From: Devosia ginsengisoli
GTDB lineage: Bacteria > Pseudomonadota > Alphaproteobacteria > Rhizobiales > Devosiaceae
Reading direction: 5' to 3'
Length of the DNA stretch: 64,000 nt
Assembly (NCBI RefSeq): GCF_024707105.1
Contig: NZ_JANQAJ010000010.1
Span: 44,241 to 108,240, forward strand
Position 1 is the first letter of the stretch. Each line of letters starts with the position of its first letter. A program made the position numbers and the translations under genes. Shown one piece after another: positions 1 to 8,135 of this stretch. A model generated the notes under the pieces. It had not been told where the DNA came from, made no database searches, and saw only the letters and a list, made by a program, of their open reading frames with translations.

Positions 1-282
1 GGCATAGGCGGCATAGGGGCCGATCCAGCGCTCGTGGATGGCGTGGATGGGCAGGGCGTCGAGATGGTTCCAGCGCTCGCGGCCGCGCCGCTCGGCCACG
101 ACGAGCCCGGCTTCTTCGAGCACGCCCAGATGCTGCATGACCGTGCAGCGATCAAGCTCGGGCAGCAGGTCGCACAACATGCCGGTCGTGCGCGGTTCGC
201 TTTTCAGCAGATCGCAAATCTGCCGCCGCGTGCGGTGGCTCAAGGCCTTGAAAATCTGGTCGTTTTCGTCTTCCGTTGACAT
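1..282 (-). CDS. ArsR-family winged-helix transcriptional regulator (partial)
   Basis: The 94 visible residues start MSTEDENDQIFKALSHRTRR; the C-terminus runs off the window. Residues about 11-26 (FKALSHRTRRQICDLL) and the recognition-helix region about 47-61 (TVMQHLGVLEEAGLV) are the classic ArsR helix-turn-helix. I see no metal-binding CxC in the visible part, so a metal-sensing role is not supported. It is divergent from an SRPBCC gene whose start is 51 bp away. ArsR regulators paired with SRPBCC/AHSA1 proteins are a common arrangement, and this one probably represses its neighbour and itself. A perfect inverted repeat lies across its own start region. Confidence 0.85.
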   Translation of the reverse strand, partial: MSTEDENDQIFKALSHRTRRQICDLLKSEPRTTGMLCDLLPELDRCTVMQHLGVLEEAGLVVAERRGRERWNHLDALPIHAIHERWIGPYAAYA

Positions 283-300
283 GTTATGTTTTTATAACAT
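281..300. promoter_or_regulatory. Inverted-repeat operator between ArsR and SRPBCC genes
   Basis: ATGTTAT (281-287) and ATAACAT (294-300) form a perfect 7-bp inverted repeat with a 6-nt spacer, in an AT-rich island of otherwise GC-rich DNA. It overlaps the first bases of the ArsR start codon (280-282) and lies 33 bp before the SRPBCC start. Size and position fit an ArsR dimer site that controls both divergent genes; binding is inferred. Confidence 0.6.
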
Positions 301-332
301 ATTATGGCCTCAGTCAAGCAAGGAGTAGAGAG

Positions 333-803
333 ATGGCCTACGAATTCACGGTCAGCGGACGCATCAGCAAGCCGGTGCATGAAGTGTTCGAGGCGGTGGC
401 GGACCCCAAGGAACTCTCGGGCTACTTCACCACGGGCGGCGCCAGGGGGCGGCTGGAAACCGGGGCCACGGTCACCTGGGATTTCCATGATTTCCCCGGT
501 GCCTTTCCGGTCGAAGTGGTCGAAGTCGAGCAGGACAGGAAGATCGTGCTGCGCTGGGATGCCGCCGAGGACGGGACGGCCGACGATCCGGTAAAGCCCG
601 GCTACAAGACCACCGTGACCATGACTTTTGCGCCGCTCGATGACGGGCGAACCCTGGTGACCATCACCGAAGGCGGCTGGCGGGAAACGGCCGGCGCGCA
701 GAAGGCGGCCTTCGGCAATTGCGAGGGCTGGACCGGGATGCTCTGTGCGCTCAAGGTCTATATCGAGCACGGCATCAACCTGCGCGACGGCTTCTACAAG
801 TAG
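333..803 (+). CDS. SRPBCC (START/AHSA1-like) domain protein
   Basis: 156 aa beginning MAYEFTVSGRISKPVHEVFE. The N-terminal strand plus helix (ISKPVHEVFEAVADPKELSGYF, about 10-31) and the later pattern of hydrophobic strands (TVTWDFHDFPG, KIVLRWD, VTMTFAPLDDGRTLVTITEGGW) match the SRPBCC ligand-binding fold, AHSA1-like subgroup. The start is the ATG at 333, with AGGAG at 321-325. The ligand is not predictable. The following VOC gene begins 6 bp after the stop, so the two are probably cotranscribed under the divergent ArsR regulator. Confidence 0.82.
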   Translation: MAYEFTVSGRISKPVHEVFEAVADPKELSGYFTTGGARGRLETGATVTWDFHDFPGAFPVEVVEVEQDRKIVLRWDAAEDGTADDPVKPGYKTTVTMTFAPLDDGRTLVTITEGGWRETAGAQKAAFGNCEGWTGMLCALKVYIEHGINLRDGFYK

Positions 804-809
804 AGCAGG

Positions 810-1172
810 GTGACCCGATCGATCGAAGGTGGCATCAACATCGCCATGAAGGTGCCGGCGCACCAGTATGAGGCGACGGTCGCGTTTTATCGCGATACGC
901 TCGGCCTCGAACCGTTCACGGAAAAGCCGGGCAATATCGGTTTCATCCACGGACCGAACCGGCTGTGGCTCGACAAGGTGGAGAATTACAGCCAGGCGGA
1001 GCTGTGGCTGGAACTGTTCACGCCGGACTTTGCCGCGACCGCCGACAGGCTCGGCGCTGCCGGCGTGGTGCGCAATGACGCCATCGAGGACCTCGGTGAG
1101 GGTTTTCGCGGCGGCTGGTTCATCAATCCGGCAGGTATCGTGCATATGGTGCGCGAACCCGACGCATGGTGA
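810..1172 (+). CDS. VOC-superfamily (glyoxalase/bleomycin-resistance-like) protein
   Basis: 120 aa. The pattern INIAMKVPAHQYEATVAFYRDTLGL near the N-terminus and the closing strand GWFINPAGIVHMVREPDAW are typical of a single vicinal-oxygen-chelate module. The reading frame opens with GTG at 810, only 6 bp after the SRPBCC stop; an ATG at 846 is possible but would cut the first beta strand. Metal ligands cannot be assigned with confidence and no substrate is evident. It is probably cotranscribed with the SRPBCC gene. Confidence 0.75.
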   Translation: MTRSIEGGINIAMKVPAHQYEATVAFYRDTLGLEPFTEKPGNIGFIHGPNRLWLDKVENYSQAELWLELFTPDFAATADRLGAAGVVRNDAIEDLGEGFRGGWFINPAGIVHMVREPDAW

Positions 1173-1228
1173 TCCTAAGGCCCTGTTAGGGTTACCAAAT
1201 CTTCAACCTTTGGCGCGATGCTCGGAGG

Positions 1229-1375
1229 ATGGACCAGTTTAACGCCCATAGCGGGGTCGCGCCCCATGCCTGGCTGCAGCACCATCTGCCGTGGCTGGGC
1301 TTGCTGGCGCTGATGCTCGGCCTGTTCCGCGAAAGCCCCGATGCGGCTTTGGAGCGGGACGAGCTGAACGGCTAA
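1229..1375 (+). CDS. Possible small hydrophobic protein, 48 aa
   Basis: A short frame begins MDQFNAHSGVAPHAWLQHHL and holds one hydrophobic stretch (LPWLGLLALMLGLF, about 20-33) that could be a membrane segment, followed by a charged tail. GGAGG stands immediately before the ATG, closer than ideal. Its last bases overlap the tail of the opposing puuE-uraD gene. I recognise no family; it may be spurious. Confidence 0.3.
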   Translation: MDQFNAHSGVAPHAWLQHHLPWLGLLALMLGLFRESPDAALERDELNG

Positions 1376-2787
1376 TCCAAAACCGCCTGCAACCGCAGCA
1401 GGGCAATCCGCTCCACCTGGGCGCAGGCCGTCTCGAATTCCTCCCCAGCGCTGTTGTCGATGCGCTTTTCGAAGGCCGCCAGGATTGACGCCTTGGTGTT
1501 GTCGCGCACGGCGATGATGAAGGGGAAACCGAATTTTTCGACATAGTGTTCGTTGAGCGTGGTGAAGCGCGCGCGCTCGGTATCGGTGAGGGCATCGAGT
1601 CCGGCGGAGGCCTGTTCGGCAGTGGACGCCTCGGTGAGGCGCTGGGCGGCGGCGAGCTTGCCGGCCAGATCGGGATGGGCGCGCAGCACGGCGAGGCGCT
1701 CTTCCGGCGTCGCCATGCGGAACTGGCTGCGCAATGCGAAATGCAGGCCAATTGCCGTGTCATTGGCGGGAGCCATCTCACTCTCCCAGGCGCGCTCGGC
1801 GATCCAGGGAGAATGCTCGAAGATCGAGCCGTAGCGGGCGACGAAGTCGGCTTTGTCGAGCTGCGAGGGAATGACCTCGGGCGCGATATAGGGATGTTCC
1901 TTGGCCCAATGTTCGGCAATGGCGAGGCGGGTGGGAATCCAGACCTTGTCGAAGGTCTTGATGTAATCGATGAACCTTTTGAGCCCTTGATAACGGCCAG
2001 GCTGGCCGACGAGGCGGCAGTGCAGGCCGATGGACATCATCTTGGGTGAGCCGGCCTGGCCCTCGGCATAGAGGCAGTCGAAACTGTCCTTCAAAAACTG
2101 GAAATAGTCCTCGCCATTGGCAAAGCCGGAGGCGGTGACGAAGCGCATGTCGTTGGCGGACAGCGTATAGGGAATGATGAGCTGCGGACGGCCCTGATGG
2201 ACGCGCCAATAGGGCAGGTCGTCGTCATAGGTGTCCGATACATAGGCGAAGCCGCCGGCTTCGGAGACGAGATCGACGGTGTTGAGCGAGCAGCGGCCGG
2301 TATACCAGCCGCGCGGCCGTTCTCCGGTGGCGATGGTGTGGAGGTGGATAGCCTCGGCGATCTGCTCGCGTTCGACTTCGGGCGGCATATCCTTGTGCTC
2401 GACCCATTTATAGCCGTGGCTGGCGATTTCCCAGCCAGCCTCCTGCATGGCGGCAAGCTGGGCCGGCGCGCGCATCAGCGCGGTGGCGACGCCATAGACG
2501 GTGACGGGCAGCTCGGCCTCGGTGAACAGGCGATGCAGCCGCCAGAAGCCGGCGCGAGCGCCGTATTCGTACATGGACTCGATGTTCCAGTGGCGCTGGC
2601 CCGGCCAGGGCGCGGCGCCCACCACATCGGCGAGAAAGGCCTCGGAGCCGGCATCGCCGTGCAGGATATTGTTCTCGCCGCTCTCTTCGTAATTGAGCAC
2701 GAATTGCACCGCCACATGGGCGCCGCCGGGCCAGTTGGCCTGGGGCGGATTGGGGCCATAGCCGTGCATGTCGCGGGGGTAGCGCAT
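1372..2787 (-). CDS. puuE: Bifunctional allantoinase PuuE / OHCU decarboxylase UraD fusion
   Basis: 471 aa with two enzymes in one chain. Residues 1 to about 300 are a metal-independent, polysaccharide-deacetylase-like allantoinase (PuuE): FVLNYEESGENN at 29-40, SHGYKW at 123-128, and a Trp/Tyr-rich barrel. Residues about 306-471 are 2-oxo-4-hydroxy-4-carboxy-5-ureidoimidazoline decarboxylase: SPWIAERA 326-333, HPDLAGK 371-377 with the catalytic His, FGFPFIIAV 419-427. The C-terminal domain makes (S)-allantoin from OHCU and the N-terminal domain opens allantoin to allantoate. The frame could extend to 3042, but ATG 2787 (MRYPRDMHGYG) is the family start and has GAGAGA upstream. It is divergent from uraH-xdhABC, which supplies the earlier steps. 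Confidence 0.93.
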   Translation of the reverse strand: MRYPRDMHGYGPNPPQANWPGGAHVAVQFVLNYEESGENNILHGDAGSEAFLADVVGAAPWPGQRHWNIESMYEYGARAGFWRLHRLFTEAELPVTVYGVATALMRAPAQLAAMQEAGWEIASHGYKWVEHKDMPPEVEREQIAEAIHLHTIATGERPRGWYTGRCSLNTVDLVSEAGGFAYVSDTYDDDLPYWRVHQGRPQLIIPYTLSANDMRFVTASGFANGEDYFQFLKDSFDCLYAEGQAGSPKMMSIGLHCRLVGQPGRYQGLKRFIDYIKTFDKVWIPTRLAIAEHWAKEHPYIAPEVIPSQLDKADFVARYGSIFEHSPWIAERAWESEMAPANDTAIGLHFALRSQFRMATPEERLAVLRAHPDLAGKLAAAQRLTEASTAEQASAGLDALTDTERARFTTLNEHYVEKFGFPFIIAVRDNTKASILAAFEKRIDNSAGEEFETACAQVERIALLRLQAVLD

Positions 2788-2882
2788 GGGTCTCTCTCGT
2801 CTTGTTGCGGGCGAATAGTACGAGTCTGGTGCCGTGGAACAAGATGCACAAAAATGGACCAGATGGTAAAAAATGAGCATTG

Positions 2883-2900
2883 CGCATCGGGCCTGATGCG
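2883..2900. promoter_or_regulatory. Inverted repeat in puuE-uraH divergent promoter region
   Basis: CGCATC (2883-2888) and GATGCG (2895-2900) are perfect 6-bp arms around GGGCCT, in the 151-bp gap between the divergent puuE-uraD and uraH starts. It lies 38 bp before uraH. It could be an operator for a regulator of the purine genes; no regulator gene lies next to it, so this is a suggestion only. Confidence 0.35.
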
Positions 2901-2938
2901 ATAGTCTCATTCTCCGGGGACGATAGACGGAGCAGCAA

Positions 2939-3295
2939 ATGGCGGGGAGTGGACGCCTTACGACGCACGTGCTGGACACGATGCATGGCAAGCCGGCACG
3001 CGGCATGCGGCTCGAACTGCTGTATGTGCATGGCGACCACAATCACCACATTGCCGACAGCTATACCAACGAAGATGGGCGGGTAGATCAGCCGCTGCTC
3101 GATGAAGAGCAGTTCCAGCATGGCGAATTCGAAATCCATTTCCATGTCGGGCAGTATTTCGCGCGGCTGGGCGTGGAGGTCGAAAACCCGTTTCTCGACG
3201 TGGTGCCTGTTCGTTTCACCATCTCCGAAGACCGGCACTATCATGTGCCGCTGCTGGTAAGCCCCTTTGCCTATTCGACCTATCGGGGGAGCTGA
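2939..3295 (+). CDS. uraH: 5-hydroxyisourate hydrolase (transthyretin-like)
   Basis: 118 aa that hydrolyses 5-hydroxyisourate to OHCU, the step after urate oxidation. The family's two signatures are both present: TTHVLDTMHGKPARGM at about 8-23 with the active-site His10, and the C-terminal tetrapeptide YRGS (115-118). HYHVPLLVSPF (about 100-110) carries the second conserved His pair. No signal peptide, so cytoplasmic. GGAG lies shortly before ATG 2939. The stop is 1 bp before xdhA, so it heads an operon with xdhA and xdhB. Confidence 0.95.
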   Translation: MAGSGRLTTHVLDTMHGKPARGMRLELLYVHGDHNHHIADSYTNEDGRVDQPLLDEEQFQHGEFEIHFHVGQYFARLGVEVENPFLDVVPVRFTISEDRHYHVPLLVSPFAYSTYRGS

Positions 3296-3296
3296 G

Positions 3297-4763
3297 ATGG
3301 TCGAGGTAACCAACGCCATCCGCTTCATCCTCAATGACGAGGAAGTCACCCTCACCGATGTGAGGCCGGATGCGACCCTGCTCGACTGGCTGCGGCTGGA
3401 GCGCCGCCTGCGCGGCTCCAAGGAAGGCTGCGCCGAGGGCGATTGCGGGGCCTGTACCGTGCTGGTCGGGCGGTTGATGGATGACGAGATCATCTATGAC
3501 TCGGTCACATCCTGCATCCGCTTCGTGGGCAGCCTGCATGGCACGCATGTCGTGACCATCGAGCATCTGCGGGGCAAGGATGGCAATCTGCATCCGGTGC
3601 AGCAGGCCATGGTGGATCACCATGGCAGCCAATGCGGCTTCTGCACCCCGGGCTTCGTGATGAGCCTCTATGGCCTGTGGATGCGCGACCCCGATCCCAG
3701 CCAGGCGGCCATCGAGAAGGCCTTGCAGGGCAATCTCTGCCGCTGCACGGGCTATGCGCCGATCATCCGCGCCGGCAAGGCGATTTCGAGCTATGGCCGG
3801 CCCGAGGGCGATCCGCTGCGGGCCGAACGCATTGCGCTCAAGCAGAAGATCAGGGCGATCAATGATGATCGCCGGGTCGAGCTGGGCGCAGGCGCGGACC
3901 GCATCATCGTTCCCGGCAGCCTCGACGATTTCGCCGCCGTCTATGAGGCCAATCCCACGGCGACCATTGTCAATGGCTCGACCGATGTCGGGCTGTGGGT
4001 CACCAAGTTCATGCGATCAATCGGGCCGGTGATCTTCATCAATCACCTCGAAGAGTTGAAGCGCATCGCCGAGACGGATAGCGAAGTGCGTTTCCATGCC
4101 GGAGTGAGCTATTCAGAGGCCCTGCCTGTCATAGCCGCCAGGTTCCCCGACATGGCGGAGCTGTGGCATCGCATCGCCGGCGAGCAGATCCGCAATATGG
4201 GGACCATCGGCGGCAATATCGCCAATGGCTCGCCCATCGGCGACACGCCGCCGCCCTTCATCGCGCTGGGGGCCAGGCTCAGCCTGCGCAAGGGTGCGCA
4301 GCGGCGCGAAATCGCGCTGGAGGATTACTTCCTGGCCTATGGCAAGCAGGACCGCCAGCCGGGCGAATTTGTCGAGAGCGTGACCATTCCGCTGCTGCCC
4401 GATGGCGAAAAATTCGCGGTCTACAAGATTTCCAAGCGGCGCGAGGAAGATATTTCGGCTTTGTGCGGGGCGTTCCGGGCGTTGGTCAGGGATGACGGCA
4501 CGGTCGGCATGGTGCGCATCGCTTTTGGCGGCATGGCGGCGACGCCCAAACGCGCCAAAGCGGTCGAGGCGGCCTTGGTGGGCAAGCCGTGGACGCAAGC
4601 GACGATTGATGCCGCAATCGCGGCATTTGCCGAGGATTATCAGCCGATTTCGGACATGCGCGCCAGCGCGGACTATCGCCTGCTGACGGCGCAGAACCTG
4701 CTGCTGCGGTTCTTCCTCGACAGCACCGGGCAGGGGCAGAGGCTCCGGCGGGAGGTGGCATGA
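3297..4763 (+). CDS. xdhA: Xanthine dehydrogenase small subunit XdhA (2Fe-2S and FAD)
   Basis: 488 aa. The N-terminal ferredoxin-like [2Fe-2S] domain has C45, C50, C53 and C73; the helical second cluster domain has QCGFC (C113, C116) and LCRC (C148, C150). The rest is the FAD-binding domain (VNGSTDVGLWVTK, NMGTIGGNIANGSPIGDTPP) and the C-terminal CO-dehydrogenase-flavoprotein-like domain. It passes electrons from the molybdenum subunit to NAD+ during hypoxanthine to xanthine to urate oxidation. The frame opens upstream at 3267, but ATG 3297 directly follows the uraH stop and gives the normal N-terminus. It overlaps xdhB by 4 bp. Confidence 0.95.
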   Translation: MVEVTNAIRFILNDEEVTLTDVRPDATLLDWLRLERRLRGSKEGCAEGDCGACTVLVGRLMDDEIIYDSVTSCIRFVGSLHGTHVVTIEHLRGKDGNLHPVQQAMVDHHGSQCGFCTPGFVMSLYGLWMRDPDPSQAAIEKALQGNLCRCTGYAPIIRAGKAISSYGRPEGDPLRAERIALKQKIRAINDDRRVELGAGADRIIVPGSLDDFAAVYEANPTATIVNGSTDVGLWVTKFMRSIGPVIFINHLEELKRIAETDSEVRFHAGVSYSEALPVIAARFPDMAELWHRIAGEQIRNMGTIGGNIANGSPIGDTPPPFIALGARLSLRKGAQRREIALEDYFLAYGKQDRQPGEFVESVTIPLLPDGEKFAVYKISKRREEDISALCGAFRALVRDDGTVGMVRIAFGGMAATPKRAKAVEAALVGKPWTQATIDAAIAAFAEDYQPISDMRASADYRLLTAQNLLLRFFLDSTGQGQRLRREVA

Positions 4764-7090
4764 ACAAGCACGAAACCCCCATCGCCATTGCTTCGCTCCA
4801 TACGCCCACCCGCCATGACAGCGGGCCCAAGCATGTCAGCGGCACGGCCGAATATATCGACGACATGATCGAGCCCGAAGGCACTGTTCATGCCTATCTG
4901 GCGCTGTCGACGCGGGCGCATGCCGAGATCGTTGCGGTGGATATCGAAGCCGTGAAGGCGGCGCCGGGGGTGATCGGCGTGCTCACATCAGAGGATATTC
5001 CGGGCGAAAACGATGTGTCGCCCAGCCACAAGCATGACGAGCCGGTGTTTGCCGAGGGCAAGGTGCAGTTCTGGGGGCAGCCGCTGTTTGCGGTGGTGGC
5101 CGAAACGCGCGATCAGGCGCGGCGGGCGGCGCATCTGGCCAAGATCGAATACCGTGATCTGCCCCATGCGCTCGATGTGCGCGCGGCGCAGGCGGCGGGC
5201 GGGGCGATGGTCACCGAGCCACTGAAGCTCGAACGGGGCGACGTGGCCGCCGGGCTGGCCGGGGCGAAGCATCGCGTCAAGGGCAGCATCGCCATTGGCG
5301 GGCAGGACCATTTCTATCTCGAAGGCCAGATCGCCATGGCGGTTCCGGGCGAGGACGAGGACGTGACCGTCTTTGCCTCGACGCAGCATCCGAGCGAAGT
5401 GCAGTTGATGGTCGCGGCCGTGCTGGGCATCCGGCATCATGCCGTGACGGTCAATGTGCGGCGCATGGGCGGCGGCTTTGGCGGCAAGGAAACGCAGGGC
5501 AACCTGTTCGCCGCAGTGGCGGCCCTGGCGGCCAAGAAATGGAACCGCGCCTGCAAGATTCGCCCCGACCGCGACGACGACATGACGGCCACCGGCAAGC
5601 GCCACGATTTCGTGGTCGACTACGAGGTCGGCTATGACGACGCGGGGAAAATCCAGGCGGTGGATGCCGTCTATGGCGCGCGCGCCGGCTTCTCCTCGGA
5701 CCTGTCAGGGCCGGTGACCGACCGGGCGCTATTCCATGCTGACAATGCCTATTGGTATCCCGCGGTGCGGGTGCGCAGCGAGCCGCTTTATACCAATACG
5801 GTCAGCAACACGGCCTTCCGCGGCTTCGGTGGCCCGCAGGGCATGATGGCGGCGGAGCGCTGGGTGGAAGACATCGCCTATGCGCTGGGCAAGGACCCGC
5901 TCGATATCCGCAAGGCCAATTTCTACGGCCCCGAGACCGACAACGTGACGCCTTACCACCAGGTGGTGGAGGACAATATCATCCATCGCGTGGTGGATGA
6001 GCTGGAAGCTTCGGCCGACTATCAGGCGCGGCGGGCGGCGATAGTAAAATACAATGCCGGCAGCGACGTGCTCAAAAAGGGCATTGCGCTGACCCCTGTC
6101 AAGTTCGGCATTTCCTTCACCGCCACCTGGTATAATCAGGCCGGTGCGCTGGTGCATGTCTACAAGGACGGTTCCATCCATCTCAGCCATGGCGGCACCG
6201 AGATGGGTCAGGGGCTGCATATCAAGGTGGCGCAGGTTTTGGCCGATGCCTTCGGCGTCGGGCTCGACATCGTCAAGATCATGGCGACGAGCACGGGCAA
6301 GGTGCCCAATACCTCGGCCACGGCCGCCTCTTCGGGTTCCGACCTCAACGGCATGGCGGCCTGGGACGCGGCGCGGCAGATCAAGGAACGGCTGGTCAGG
6401 CATGCGGCCAAGCTGCATCAGGTCAGCGAAGCTGCTGTGGAGTGGGTGCAGGGCGGCATCCAGGCGGGGCCGAAATTCGTGCCCTTCGCCGAACTGGTGG
6501 CCTCGGCCTATCTCAACCGCGTGCAGCTTTCGGCCGCCGGTTTCTACGAGACACCGAAGATTCACTGGGATCGCGCCACCGGGCGCGGGCATCCATTCTA
6601 CTATTTCGCCTATGGCGCCTCGGTCAGCGAGGTGACCATCGACACGCTGACCGGCGAATATACGGTGGACCGGGTGGACATCCTCCATGATGTCGGCCGC
6701 TCGCTCAATCCGGCGGTGGATATTGGCCAGGTCGAGGGCGGCTTCGTGCAGGGCATGGGGTGGCTGACGACGGAAGAGCTGGTGTGGGACGACAAGGGGC
6801 AGTTGCGCACCAAGGCGCCGTCCACCTACAAAATCCCGCTGGCCAGTGACGTGCCGCCGGTCTTCAACGTCAAGCTGGCCGAATGGTCGGTCAACAAGGA
6901 GCCGACCATCGGACGCTCCAAAGCGGTGGGCGAGCCGCCGCTGATGCTGGCCATGAGCGTCGTCGAGGCGCTGAGCATGGCGGTGGCATCGGTAGCGGAT
7001 TACGCAATCGCGCCAAGGCTCGATACGCCGGTGACGCCCGAGCGGGTGCTGATGGGCGTCGAGCGGATGAAACGGGAGGCGCGGGGGTGA
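4760..7090 (+). CDS. xdhB: Xanthine dehydrogenase molybdopterin-binding subunit XdhB
   Basis: 776 aa, the usual size for the bacterial large subunit. Molybdopterin-binding signatures are visible: GGGFGGKET near residue 237, RGFGGPQG near 353, HGGTEMGQGLH near 475, and AVGEPPLMLAMSV near 722 with the catalytic Glu. It binds purine and the molybdenum cofactor and hydroxylates hypoxanthine and xanthine. Its ATG overlaps the xdhA stop (ATGA), so translation is coupled. XdhC follows after a 184-bp gap that contains a palindromic repeat. Confidence 0.95.
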   Translation: MNKHETPIAIASLHTPTRHDSGPKHVSGTAEYIDDMIEPEGTVHAYLALSTRAHAEIVAVDIEAVKAAPGVIGVLTSEDIPGENDVSPSHKHDEPVFAEGKVQFWGQPLFAVVAETRDQARRAAHLAKIEYRDLPHALDVRAAQAAGGAMVTEPLKLERGDVAAGLAGAKHRVKGSIAIGGQDHFYLEGQIAMAVPGEDEDVTVFASTQHPSEVQLMVAAVLGIRHHAVTVNVRRMGGGFGGKETQGNLFAAVAALAAKKWNRACKIRPDRDDDMTATGKRHDFVVDYEVGYDDAGKIQAVDAVYGARAGFSSDLSGPVTDRALFHADNAYWYPAVRVRSEPLYTNTVSNTAFRGFGGPQGMMAAERWVEDIAYALGKDPLDIRKANFYGPETDNVTPYHQVVEDNIIHRVVDELEASADYQARRAAIVKYNAGSDVLKKGIALTPVKFGISFTATWYNQAGALVHVYKDGSIHLSHGGTEMGQGLHIKVAQVLADAFGVGLDIVKIMATSTGKVPNTSATAASSGSDLNGMAAWDAARQIKERLVRHAAKLHQVSEAAVEWVQGGIQAGPKFVPFAELVASAYLNRVQLSAAGFYETPKIHWDRATGRGHPFYYFAYGASVSEVTIDTLTGEYTVDRVDILHDVGRSLNPAVDIGQVEGGFVQGMGWLTTEELVWDDKGQLRTKAPSTYKIPLASDVPPVFNVKLAEWSVNKEPTIGRSKAVGEPPLMLAMSVVEALSMAVASVADYAIAPRLDTPVTPERVLMGVERMKREARG

Positions 7091-7116
7091 GGATGGTGGT
7101 CGTCTTGGCCGCAGTA

Positions 7117-7242
7117 CCCCCACCCTCGCTCCCTCCCCACAAGGAGGAGGGAAGCCCGCTCCGTGCTGTGATGCCACATTGTGCCACGGAACGAGCGTTC
7201 ATCGTCTCCCTCCCCCTTGTGGGGAGGGATCAAGGGTGGGGG
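7117..7242. repeat. Palindromic repeat, family C, copy 1
   Basis: The left arm starts CCCCCACCCTCGCTCCCTCC and the right arm ends GGGAGGGATCAAGGGTGGGG; they are imperfect reverse complements. Each arm contains its own smaller palindrome (CTCCCC-ACAA-GGAGG and CCCCTTGTGGGG). The copy sits between xdhB and xdhC inside the operon. Related copies are at 56068-56171 and 61564-61724. If transcribed it would fold strongly and could lower downstream expression. Confidence 0.85.
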
Positions 7243-7274
7243 TGGTTTGGCCCCGATCTTGAGGTGGACCTGCC

Positions 7275-8135
7275 ATGACCCGCTCCACCGACCTAACCAT
7301 CTTCCTTGCCGCCAATCCCGACGCCATCATGTGCGAGCTGACCTCTGTCCGTGGCTCCTCCCCGCGCGAGCAGGGCACGTTCATGCTGGTAGGCGCCGCG
7401 GGCCTGTTCGGTACCATCGGCGGCGGCGCCCTCGAATATATGGTGATCGAGCATGCCCGCAGGCTGATCGCCAATGGGCAGGCCGAGGAGGCGATGGATG
7501 TGCCGCTGGGGCCGGAAATCGGCCAGTGCTGCGGCGGTCGGGTCGCGGTCGGGCTACGCTATGCCGATGCGGCCATTCGAGAGCGGCTGGCGGCGCGGGT
7601 CGCTGACGAAGACGCGGCGCTGCCTGACGTCTATGTGTTCGGCGCCGGGCATGTCGGGCGGGCGCTGGCGAAAATGCTGGCTTTGCTGCCGGTGCGCCTG
7701 CAGGTCATCGATACGCGGCGGGAGGAGCTGGACCTGCTGCCCGCGGGTATAGTGGCCCATGCCGTGGCCATGCCCGAGGCCGTCGTACGCTCGGCGCCCG
7801 AGGGCAGTTCCTATGTGATCCTGACGCATGACCATGCGCTGGATTTCCTCATCGCGCAGGAAGCGCTGGCGCGGACCGACGCGCCCTATATCGGCATGGT
7901 CGGCTCACGGACCAAACGCGCGAGGTTCGCCAGTTGGTTCAAGGGCGAGGGTGGTGATGACAAGGCATTGCAGCGGCTGGTGCTGCCGATCGGCCAGCAG
8001 GGGCTTGGGGATAAGCGTCCCGAGGTGATTGCGGCACTGGCGGCAGCTGAGATTATGGTTCACATTGGGCAGCGGGAAGCTGAGATTGCGCGGGCACGCG
8101 CCCCCAGGGCAAAGGGGGTGATGATTGGACGCTAG
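7275..8135 (+). CDS. xdhC: Xanthine dehydrogenase accessory factor XdhC
   Basis: 286 aa. XdhC binds molybdenum cofactor, promotes its sulfuration and inserts it into XdhB. The N-terminal XdhC/CoxI segment has CELTSVRGSSPREQGTFMLV (20-39) and the GTIGGGALE motif; the C-terminal Rossmann-like half has VYVFGAGHVGRALAKML (about 119-135) and IGMVGSRTKRARF. Its cysteines include QCCGGR (about 82-87). Its end overlaps the next frame of the transporter ATPase, so the transporter appears to be in the same operon. Confidence 0.92.
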   Translation: MTRSTDLTIFLAANPDAIMCELTSVRGSSPREQGTFMLVGAAGLFGTIGGGALEYMVIEHARRLIANGQAEEAMDVPLGPEIGQCCGGRVAVGLRYADAAIRERLAARVADEDAALPDVYVFGAGHVGRALAKMLALLPVRLQVIDTRREELDLLPAGIVAHAVAMPEAVVRSAPEGSSYVILTHDHALDFLIAQEALARTDAPYIGMVGSRTKRARFASWFKGEGGDDKALQRLVLPIGQQGLGDKRPEVIAALAAAEIMVHIGQREAEIARARAPRAKGVMIGR

